This document shows positions 56,450-64,000 of a stretch of DNA of 64,000 nucleotides, piece by piece. The DNA comes from VAZQ01 sp963840535. Lineage in GTDB: Bacteria > Pseudomonadota > Alphaproteobacteria > Rhizobiales > Xanthobacteraceae. Under the pieces are notes generated by a model, which saw only the letters and a program-made list of their open reading frames with translations, did not search any database and was not told the origin of the DNA. Within the stretch, counting starts at the first letter, position 1. Each line of letters opens with the position of its first letter. The DNA lies in the NCBI GenBank assembly GCA_963840535.1, contig CAWIZJ010000068.1, positions 37,842 to 101,841 of the forward strand, read 5' to 3'. The position numbers and the translations under genes were made by a program.

Positions 56450-57850
56450 ATGACAATGAGGCCTGATCCGACCTTCCACGCATCCCCGAAGCTTGCGATG
56501 GAAGCTCCGCCGGAGAACTTCGCCTACACGTTGCTGCTCAGCCCGGACTTCTCGAAGCCCGACGCACTCGCGGTGATCGACGTGAAGCCCGGCTCGCCCA
56601 CATTTAGCCAGATCGTCCACACGGTGACGATGCCCTACAAGGGCGACGAGTTCCACCATTTCGGTTGGAACGCCTGCTCTTCGTCATTGTCGCCGCTCAC
56701 CGGCCACGCGTTCCTCGAGCGGCGCTACCTGATCATCCCCGGGCTCCGCTCGTCGCGTATTTATATCGTGGATACGAAGCCCGATCCCACCACGGCAAAA
56801 ATTCACAAGGTCATCGAGCCCGAGGAGGTGTTCAAGAAGACCGGCTACTCGCGGCCCCACACTGTCCATTGCGGTCCGGAAGGCATCTACGTCAGCACGC
56901 TCGGCGGCGGCGGTAAGGATGGCACCAATGGGCCACCTGGCGTGTTCATCATGGACTGCGAGACGTTTGACATCCTCGGCCGCTGGGAGATCGACCGCGG
57001 ACCCCAGAAAATGCACTATGACTTCTGGTGGAACCTGCCTCGCGACTACATGGTGACGAGCGAGTGGGGACTGCCGCCGCAGTTCGAGAACGGGATCGTG
57101 CCGGAGGACCTGCTCGCGAACAAGTATGGGCATCATATCCACTTCTGGGATCTCCGGGCCCGGCGCAACGTGCAGACGATCGATCTCGGTGCCAACCACC
57201 AAATGGGGCTGGAGGTGCGGCCTGCGCATGATCCGGTTCGCGAGTACGGCTTTCTAGGGGTCGTGGTCGACACCACGAACCTCGAAGGCTCAATCTGGAC
57301 CTGGTGGCGCGAAGGCGGCAAGTTCCACGTTGAGAAGACGGCGACGATCCCGCCCGAGCCTGCGCCCAAGGACCAGCTGCCGCCCCTCCTGCAGGGGTTT
57401 GGCGCAGTGCCGCCGCTGGTGACCGACATCGACCTCTCCTTGGATGACAAATTCCTGTATGTCGCCTGCTGGGGAACCGGCGAGATGCGTCAGTACGACG
57501 TCACCGACCCGAGGAAACCGAAGCTTGCGGGCTCGGTCCACGTCGGCGGCATCGCTCGCCGTACGCCCCACCCGAACGGCAAGGTGTATGCAGGCGGCCC
57601 GCAAATGGTCGAGATCAGCCGTGACGGCAAGCGGGTCTACTGGACCAACTCGCTCTATTCGACGTGGGACAACCAATTCTATCCCGGCGGAGTGCCGGGC
57701 GCCGAGGTCATGGCCAATGCGAGCCCGAGCGGCGGGCTCGAGCTGGCGAAAGACTACTGGGTGAGCTTCCCTGACGGATACCGGGCGCATCAGATCCGGC
57801 TTGAGGGCGGCGATTGCTCGACGGATTCGTTCTGCTATCCATCGGTTTAA
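56450..57850 (+). CDS. Methanethiol oxidase / selenium-binding protein (SBP56) family
   Basis: 466 residues starting MTMRPDPTFHASPKLAMEA. Motifs EFHHFGWNACSSS, GYSRPHTVHCGPEGIYVSTL, GPQKMHYDFWWNLPRDYMV and GHHIHFWDLRARRNVQTID are those of SBP56 and bacterial MtoX, a copper enzyme that oxidises methanethiol to formaldehyde, hydrogen sulfide and peroxide. His residues in these motifs are the likely metal ligands. No Sec or Tat signal is visible, whereas characterised MtoX is periplasmic. Also lacking nearby are the SCO1 and MauG genes that go with mtoX in some bacteria. A methionine gamma-lyase-like gene 19 kb away could supply the substrate. Confidence 0.85.
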   Translation: MTMRPDPTFHASPKLAMEAPPENFAYTLLLSPDFSKPDALAVIDVKPGSPTFSQIVHTVTMPYKGDEFHHFGWNACSSSLSPLTGHAFLERRYLIIPGLRSSRIYIVDTKPDPTTAKIHKVIEPEEVFKKTGYSRPHTVHCGPEGIYVSTLGGGGKDGTNGPPGVFIMDCETFDILGRWEIDRGPQKMHYDFWWNLPRDYMVTSEWGLPPQFENGIVPEDLLANKYGHHIHFWDLRARRNVQTIDLGANHQMGLEVRPAHDPVREYGFLGVVVDTTNLEGSIWTWWREGGKFHVEKTATIPPEPAPKDQLPPLLQGFGAVPPLVTDIDLSLDDKFLYVACWGTGEMRQYDVTDPRKPKLAGSVHVGGIARRTPHPNGKVYAGGPQMVEISRDGKRVYWTNSLYSTWDNQFYPGGVPGAEVMANASPSGGLELAKDYWVSFPDGYRAHQIRLEGGDCSTDSFCYPSV

Positions 57851-58527
57851 AATTGACCGAAGCGAATTGGACACCTGCCGGGCTCTGGCTGGCGGTCGTC
57901 GCGAGCGGCCTCTATCACGGGGTAAACCCGGGAATGGGATGGCCGCTCGCCGTTTCAGCCGGGCTGATCGAAAGGAGTTCACACGCCCTCGTGGCGGCAC
58001 TTTGGCCGCTAACGGTCGGCCATCTACTGGCAATGTTCGTGGTGATCCTTCCCTTCGCGCTGCTGGTCGCCCTCGTCGAATGGCAGCAACAAATCCAGAT
58101 CGGCGCCAGTCTCTTGGTCATCGGGTTCGGCATCTTCCGGTTCGTTAACCGGCGCCATCCGCGGGTGCTGGCGCGGATACGACCGAGGCAACTGGGGCTC
58201 TGGTCCTTCGCCGTGGCGATCGCGCATGGCGCGGGACTGATGCTCGTGCCGATCTATCTCGGGCTCTGCCGGGCCACCGACCTCGACAAGGGCCACGAGG
58301 CGGCGGGCGCGCTCATAAACGCCAATCTGGGCATGGCCGTCCTGGTCTCCGTCGTCCACTCTGTCGCGATGATCGCCGCCGGCGGATTCTTGGCGTGGCT
58401 AGTCTACCGCTACCTGGGTCTCAAGTTCGTGTCGCGGAGCTGGTTCAATCTCGATGCGAGTTGGGCCTTCAGTCTCGTCTTGGTAGGTGCTCTATCGCTT
58501 GCGATCAGCCTGGCGAGCGGGCACTGA
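57814..58527 (+). CDS. Membrane protein, possible metal transporter or thiol-pathway partner
   Basis: About 225-237 residues with six hydrophobic segments. It starts at a TTG inside the preceding gene or a TTG at about 57853. The motif GLYHGVNPGMGWPLAVSAGL resembles the HxxxPG loop of the NicO/UreH nickel-cobalt transporter group; AIAHGAGLMLVPIYLGLC has a further His. Overlap with or close spacing to the methanethiol oxidase gene implies one transcript, so metal supply for that copper enzyme is an attractive but unproven role. Confidence 0.65.
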   Translation: MLDGFVLLSIGLKLTEANWTPAGLWLAVVASGLYHGVNPGMGWPLAVSAGLIERSSHALVAALWPLTVGHLLAMFVVILPFALLVALVEWQQQIQIGASLLVIGFGIFRFVNRRHPRVLARIRPRQLGLWSFAVAIAHGAGLMLVPIYLGLCRATDLDKGHEAAGALINANLGMAVLVSVVHSVAMIAAGGFLAWLVYRYLGLKFVSRSWFNLDASWAFSLVLVGALSLAISLASGH

Positions 58528-58683
58528 GCCGCATTTACGCGCTAGGCGGTCCGCTCACCTATTGGCAACGGCAAGCAGCTGCCGCCAACTCGGTCGGCGT
58601 CCAGGCGGCCTACTCGGCGCGCCAGTCAGCGGTGAGCTCGCCTTCTACCGCGTGTTCAGCACCGAGGCGCGATAAAGCTTCAG

Positions 58684-60202
58684 CTACATCTTCCTCCAGT
58701 CGCCCAACTTCTCGAATGCAGCGGCAGCACGAAGGACCGTCGTCTCGTTGTAGCGGCGGCCGATGAGCATCAGGCCAACCGGCAGACCTCCTCCTTTCCG
58801 CAGGGCACGTTCATGCCGGGATGCCCGCTGGCATCGAACGGGCAGGTGTTGCCGACCATGTCGAGCGCCCGCCCCACATAGTCCTCCGCGAGCAGTCGTC
58901 GTCGGGGATCGGGGTGGCAAGGAATGGGATGGTCGGCATGGCCAGCAGGTCGTACTTGGCGAGCACGTCGTCATACGCCTGGCGCAATGACCATTTCAGA
59001 TTCTGCGCTTTGGCGTAATAGCGCCCGTGGTAATAGCGGTGCATGTATTCGCCCATGAACAGGACGATCTTCACGGTCTCCGCCATGTCGTTCGGCCGCG
59101 AGCGCCAGCCGCGGCGCATAAGCGTCGAGAAGGCTGGTGGTGTAGGTGCCCTCCCACCCATAGCCGAGGCCGTTGCCTTTGATCATCACCTCCGCTGCGC
59201 CCTCGATGATGATGGCGTTCCAGATGTCATATCCCGCGACGTGCATCGGTATCGAGACTTCTTCAACCGTGACGCCCAGCGACTTCAGGCGCTGCAGCGC
59301 ATTCTTGACCTTCCGGTCGACGGCAGCCTGGCTTTCGGGGCGATCGAAGCCCTCTTTGACCACTGCAATCTTCATGCCCTTCACGTCTTGGCGCAGTGCG
59401 GCCATATAGTCCTGCGTCTCGCAGTCGATCTGACGAGGGTCGCGGCCATCCGGGCCGGCGATTGCGGTCAAGAGGCGGGCGACGTCTTCGACCGTCGCGG
59501 CCATGGGGCCGCAGTGGTCGAGCGTCGGCTCGATCGGCATGACGCCGGTATAAGGCACGAGGCCGTGCGTCGCCTTGAGTCCGTAGACGCCGGTCCAGCA
59601 GGCCGGCATGCGGATCGAGCCGCCCTGATCGCCGCCGAGCGCCGCATCGACCTCGCCGGCTGAAAGACGACGGCACTGCCGCTGGATGAGCCGCCGGCTG
59701 AATGGTTCGGCTTGTGCGGGTTTTTGACGGGCACCGGTTTCGAAGTGTGGCTGCCGCCGGAAAAGCAGAAGTCTTCGCATACCGTTTTTCCGAGAATTGT
59801 ACCGCCGGCATCGAGAATCCGCGTCTACGACGGTCGCATCGACATCGGGCACGTAGTTCTCAAGCACGCGGGAACCGTTCATCATCGGCAGACCAGCAAC
59901 ACAAACATTGTCCTTCACGGCGATCTTCTTGCCCGCGAGAATGCCGCTCGGACGCGCCCGTGATCGTCGATTTCCAGGCCCAGGCGTCGTACGGGTTTTC
60001 CTGCCGCGCCGGTTGCGCGCCCGTCGCGCGCGGAATACTTGACTTCAGGCTTGGGCTCGACCATCGCGTCCAGCCGGTCATAGGACTTGGCGATTCCCTT
60101 CATCAGGCCGGCAAACGATGCGGCGTCTGCGTCGCTCAGATCCATCCCGAAGCTGGCGGCGATGTTCTTCACCTGGTTTACGTTTGGTGCTTCGATCGGC
60201 AT
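58684..60202 (-). CDS. Amidase-signature family enzyme (many frameshifts)
   Basis: About 500 residues in pieces across frames: MPIEAPNVNQVKNIAASFGM, then VKDNVCVAGLPMMNGSRVL, NPHKPNHSAGGSSSGSAVV (Ser cluster), LGGDQGGSIRMPACWTGVYG (Ser-Lys-Ser triad region), GLKATHGLVPYTGVMPIEPT and GLPVGLMLIGRRYNE. This order and the residues are those of amidase-signature enzymes, which hydrolyse amides. At least six frame changes occur. It precedes, on the same strand, an ABC importer of urea/amide type, so amide uptake and hydrolysis may be one function. Confidence 0.75.
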
Positions 60203-60224
60203 GATCTTCCCTTCCTCTCGAGAT

Positions 60225-60911
60225 CAGATTGCGAGGTACTCCTTCATCACCTCACTGCGAGATACCTCCTCGCGCGTGCCTTCCGCAACGATACGGCCTT
60301 TCTCGAGGATGATGCAGCGGTCGGTAAGGCTGAATACCAGCGGCACGTTCTGCTCGGCGATCAGGATGCTAATCCCGGTCTGCCGGCTGATCTCTGCAGG
60401 TCGTCGCGATCTGCGGTACCAGCATCGGCATGATCCCGTCGGAGGGCTCGTCCAGCAGCATGACGCTGGGATCGGTCATGATCCCCCGGCCGATGGCCAG
60501 CATCTGCTGTCGCCGCCGCTCAGCGTGCCCGCCGGCTGCGAGAGCCGCTCGCGCAGGCGGGGGAAGTAGGTCAACACCTCATCGCTGCGGTTGCGCTTGA
60601 CGCCGACGGCGAGACGACCCATCTCCAGGTTCTCGCGAACGGTCAGCTTCGGAAAGATGCCGCGCCCCTGCACCACCGTGGTGATGCCGTGAGCCGCGCG
60701 TCGTGCGGCGGCAACGGCGTAATGTCTCGCCCGCCACGGTGATCGAGCCCGACTCGGCAGGATCAACCCGGCCAGGGCGCGGATCAGGGTCGATTTGCCC
60801 ATGCCGTTGCGGCCGAGCACGCCGATGATCTCGCCCTCGCCAGCGAGAAGACACTTCGCGAAGCACGGCGATGTTGCCGTAGCCGGCCAGACGCCGTTAC
60901 CACAAGGGCAT
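60225..60911 (-). CDS. Branched-chain/urea-type ABC importer ATPase (LivF/UrtE type), frameshifted
   Basis: Walker A is GRNGMGKSTLIRALAG; VVQGRGIFPKLTVRENLEMG, LSGGDSRCW-like signature and the end EVMKEYLAI are in several frames. Frame changes are needed at least near 60480, 60700 and 60860. Its end lies 22 bases before the amidase start. It is the second of two ATPases. Confidence 0.7.
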
Positions 60912-61625
60912 GCGCGGTCCCCAGATAGACGCCGGATCTGCTCGTCATGGGCGATCTGGTCGAACGATCCTTCCCGCAGGACACGCCCGAGATGCAGCAC
61001 CGTGACCGGCGCTTTCAGTTCGCGGACGAAATTGATGTCGTGCTCGATGATGATGACCGACAGGCGCGGTCGGCCGCCAGATGCTGGACCAGCTGGCCGG
61101 TCGGTGCGTCTCTTCCGCGGTCATGCCCGCCGTCGGTTCGTCGAGCAGCAGGAGTTCCACCTCGTTGGCCAGCAGCAGGCCGATCTCCAGCCACTGCCGC
61201 TGGCCGTGCGAGGGCAGGAACTGGGCGGGCGTATCGGCGCGTTGCCGAGCCGGATCGTTTCGGCGATCCGTGCGCCGCCGCCGTTTCGCCTGGAGGCGGA
61301 CGCAACGCCGCAAGCTCGAGGTTTCCCAACGGTCAGAGCTCGAACACGCCCGGCGTCTGGAACTTGCGCCCGATGCCGACTGCGCCCGGCGCGGCACCGA
61401 GAGGCCGGTGATGTCGCGGTCCTTGAAATGGATGCGCCCCGCGGTCGGCTCGCATGACCGGAGATCATGCTGATGAAGGTCGTCTTGCCGGCGCCGTTGG
61501 GGCCGATGACGCACCGCACCTCGCCCGTCATCAGCGCGAATTCGATTTGCCGGCGGCGACCAGGCCGCGAAACCGCTTCGTCAGCCCTTCGTCCCTAAGC
61601 AGCTCGACATGCCGCTTCCTCTCGT
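60912..61625 (-). CDS. Branched-chain/urea-type ABC importer ATPase (LivG/UrtD type), frameshifted
   Basis: Walker A reads CVIGPNGAGKTTFISMISGH and Walker B LLLLDEPTAGMTAEET, the AGMTAEET form typical of UrtD. LTKRFRGLVAA precedes and LHLGRVLREGSFDQIAHDEQ ends it. Pieces are spread over all three frames, with shifts near 61560, 61450, 61310, 61100 and 60940. The start is not fixed. Confidence 0.7.
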
Positions 61626-62601
61626 GCCGGCGCCGAACGAGCTCTCGACGAGCCCCGCCAGGCCGCCCCGGAAGAGAACACGACGGCGATGAACAGCAGG
61701 CCCTGGATGAGCGGCCAGTACTGCGGGATCACCGCACTCAGATAGTTCGAGAGCGACGCGACGATGATCGCACCGAGGAAGGCGCCCAGGAGGCGCGCCG
61801 GCCGCCGATCGCCACCCAGATGACGACCTGCGTCGAGAAGGACACCCGCAAGCGACGGATGGGCGAAGCTGGCGTGGGTCGCATAGAGCGCGCCAGCCAA
61901 GCCCGAGCTGGCCCGACAGGCCGAAGACCAGCGTCTTATAGAGGGGGACGTCGAAGCCGAGCGCCAGCATGCGGTCTTCGTTCTCGCGAATGCCGACGAT
62001 GATCTTGCCGAAGCGCGACCGCATCAGCGCGGCAATGTAGGCGCTAGGACGATAGCCAGGACGACGTAGTACATCGGCGCATCGTCGAACAGCGACAGCT
62101 CGAACAGCCCGAGGGTGAGGGTCATTCGGTCGACGTAAAGGCCGTTCCATCCCCCGGTGACGTGGGAAAAGCTCACCGCCATCTGTTCGACGATGATCGA
62201 CAGCGCCAAGGTGGCCACGACGAAATAGTCGGCGCGCACGCCGGCGCTGAACAGGAAATAGCCGATCAGGCCGCGACCAGGCCGCCGCCCGCGGCGCGAC
62301 GGGATGCCGACATAGGCGCTGTTGAGCAGCGGCGTGCATTCATGACCAGGCCCATGGCATAGGCGCCGACGGCGAAGAAGCCGGCCTGACCGAAGCTGAG
62401 ATACCGGCGCGTCCCCACAGGAACGAGAGCGACAAGGCGAGAATGCCGAACAGCATATACTGCGGCAGGATGAAGACGACGTATCCGGAGACGGGAGCGG
62501 AATCAGGGCCAGAAGCGCAAAGACGATCAGCGCCGGGTCCTCCTCCGAACCGGTGGCGACGCGCCAGCGAATGCCGGCGCCAGGTGAGTGTCGGTCGTCA
62601 T
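61610..62601 (-). CDS. Branched-chain/urea-type ABC importer permease (LivM type), frameshifted
   Basis: Starts about MTTDTHLAPAFAGA and shows hydrophobic helices with FGQAGFFAVGAYAMGL-like, DYFVVATLALSIIVEQMAVS and RFGKIIVGIRENEDRMLALG segments. The last, ENEDRMLALGFDVPLYKTLV, is the conserved loop of LivM proteins. The end region is broken by frame changes near 61930, 61800 and 61660. Confidence 0.68.
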
Positions 62602-63449
62602 CGGCCGCCGAGTACACGCCCTCCGGCCGAAACCGAAGAACGATGACGGCGATGAAGAAGACCACCGTCTGCGCGACGACCTGGTCGAGAAGAGAGCGAA
62701 CACGGTCTCGGCCCCGCCGATGAGAAGCTGCCGAACAGCGTCCGGCCAGGAGCTGCCCGATCCCGCCGACGATGACGACGAAGAACGAGCGCACCAGGAA
62801 GTTGTTGCCCATGTAGGGGTCGACGCAAACATCGGTGCGATCAGTCCGCCGGCGAGCCCGGCCATGAAGGCGCCGAAACCGAAGACCAGCGTGTACATGA
62901 GGCCGATGTTCAGGCCGAGCAGGCTCGCCATGTCCCGGTTCTGGATCATGGCCCGGATCTTGATGCCGAGGGCGGTCTTGAAGAAAACGACGGCCGTACC
63001 GAGGATGATCAGGATCGACAGACCGCGACCACCGTCTTGTAGGCGGGCACCCGGTGGATGCCGAGATCGACGGCTCCGGCGAAAGGGCTTGCGACATTCC
63101 GGAAGTCGGTGCCGAACGCGATCTTGATCACTTCGGTGGCCACCAGAAAGAACGCCCAGGTGAACAGCAGCGTGTCGAATGGCCGGTCGTAGAAATGGCG
63201 GATGATGAAGTGCTCGAAGAGCAGGCCGACGGCGCCGACGGCCGCCGCCGACAGGAAGCACGCCCGGAACGAACGGCAGCCATGCTGGGTCAGGCCACCG
63301 ACGTGATAGGCGCCGAGCGTCAGCATGGCGCCGTGGCCCATGTTGATGACGCCGATGAGGCCGTAGATGATCGCCAGGCCGAAAGAGGCAAGGGCGAGCA
63401 CCAGCGTGATCAGGATCGTGTCAACGAAGACGCTGACGGGGCAATCCAT
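62598..63449 (-). CDS. Branched-chain/urea-type ABC importer permease (LivH type), frameshifted
   Basis: Starts MDCPVSVFVDTILITLVLA and has FGLAIIYGLIGVINMGHGAM, the hallmark of LivH permeases, then GLLFEHFIIRHFYDRPFDTL. Later parts KTALGIKIRAMIQNRDMASL and GLNIGLMYTLVFGFGAFMAG are in another frame after a change near 63030. Further breaks lie near 62820 and 62720. Confidence 0.72.
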
Positions 63450-63518
63450 GACCCGGACTCTTCGAGCGGTCCGGGCCCCGCATGCCGATGCGGTACCCTG
63501 CCGCGGTGCCGATCATCG

Positions 63519-64000
63519 TTAGAGCGGTAGATCGCAGCGGGCGTCCTTCGGCTCCACGGACTGTACCGACCAACCTCCTCGAACATGTCGTTGACGCTCG
63601 TCAGCCCTCGCGGACCCGCATCAGATAGGACGGCACGACAATCTGGTTGTCGAGCCCGCGCATCTTCACCGTGCCCTGCGGCGCCTTGTCGAAGGTCAGC
63701 TCCTTGAGAGCGTCGCGGATGGCCGCGGTCTCGACCTTGCCCGCCTTGGCGATGGCCATCGCGCCCATGTGGGCGGCGTTGTACATGCCGACGCCGACGG
63801 TGTTCATCAGGGCCTCCGGCCCATACTTGGCCCTGTAGTTTTTCGAGGAAGACCTTGTTGTTGGGGTGGCTGATGGTCATGAAGTAGTCGAAGCTCACAT
63901 AGGCCCCGGCCGACACCTCGGGCCCGAGACCGGAAGTCACCACCTCTTCGTCGTCCACCGTCCACAAGGTGAAGTCCTTGCTCATGCCGGCGGCGTGGAG
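63519..64000 (-). CDS. Amide/urea or branched-chain amino acid ABC importer binding protein, C-terminal part
   Basis: The gene enters from beyond the window end on the minus strand. Visible are SAGAYVSFDYFMTISHPNNK, then in another frame GVGMYNAAHMGAMAIAKAGK, FDKAPQGTVKMRGLDNQIVV and PSYLMRVREG; the end reads SVEPKDARCDLPL and a stop. These match the Peripla_BP_5 family of FmdD/UrtA/AmiC type. Two frame changes occur, near 63840 and 63600. It gives the ligand specificity of the importer. Confidence 0.75.

Overview
High-GC DNA from an alphaproteobacterium, most likely a soil member of the Hyphomicrobiales (Bradyrhizobium, Rhodopseudomonas or Xanthobacteraceae type). The grounds are the many tripartite-tricarboxylate 'Bug' binding proteins, the multicopy ABC_sub_bind genes that begin MRRREFITLLGG, the short palindromic repeats of CCCTCCCCCGC/GCGGGGGAGGG type (one inside a gene), several molybdenum hydroxylases, and Rhizobiales-type insertion sequences. 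No rRNA, tRNA or CRISPR array was seen.

Layout. 0-20 kb is catabolic: an N-truncated flavin monooxygenase/old-yellow-enzyme fusion (salicylyl-CoA 5-hydroxylase or 2-aminobenzoyl-CoA monooxygenase type), a NicX-like dioxygenase, a sugar-type ABC importer, an unusual alpha/beta-hydrolase plus VWA protein, a gentisate 1,2-dioxygenase-like cupin, a lone molybdopterin hydroxylase subunit, an amidohydrolase/decarboxylase, two Bug binding proteins, a luciferase-like monooxygenase, and a split Tm-1-like pair. 20-22.7 kb is gene-poor: palindromic repeats, a four-armed foldable element, a pyrophosphatase-like gene and a HigBA-type toxin-antitoxin pair with tandem operators. 22.7-31 kb is a compact operon: a three-subunit molybdenum hydroxylase, an acyl-CoA ligase, an extradiol dioxygenase, a small protein and an MFS transporter. 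31-36 kb holds cell-wall genes (M15-like and L,D-transpeptidase). 36-40.5 kb holds methionine gamma-lyase-like and MetE-like sulfur genes, a TetR regulator with a clear palindromic operator, and an SDR/RidA chimera.

40.6-51 kb is a gene graveyard: decayed ABC substrate-binding genes, an IS4-family element with a 9-bp target duplication, an IS1111-type IS110 element with a long structured 3' end, the 3' end of a group II intron, an IS1182 remnant, an acyl-carrier fragment, an IS427-group IS5 element with CTAG duplication, and a degenerate IS5-type transposase that cuts off a metallo-hydrolase gene. 51-58.5 kb has a metallo-hydrolase / 2-hydroxyacid dehydrogenase cluster divergent from an AraC regulator, then a methanethiol oxidase (SBP56) gene and a membrane protein. 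58.7-64 kb is an amidase followed by a urea/amide or branched-chain amino acid type ABC importer on the minus strand.

Reading-frame quality is uneven. About 17-31 kb is almost clean, 10.5-13.4 kb has several shifts, and 58.7-64 kb shifts frame roughly every 100-200 bases although the protein signal continues in another frame. The last pattern looks like sequencing or assembly error. By contrast, the in-frame stops and missing blocks in the 40-51 kb genes look like real decay. Coordinates of frameshifted genes are those of the whole signal, not of one open frame.
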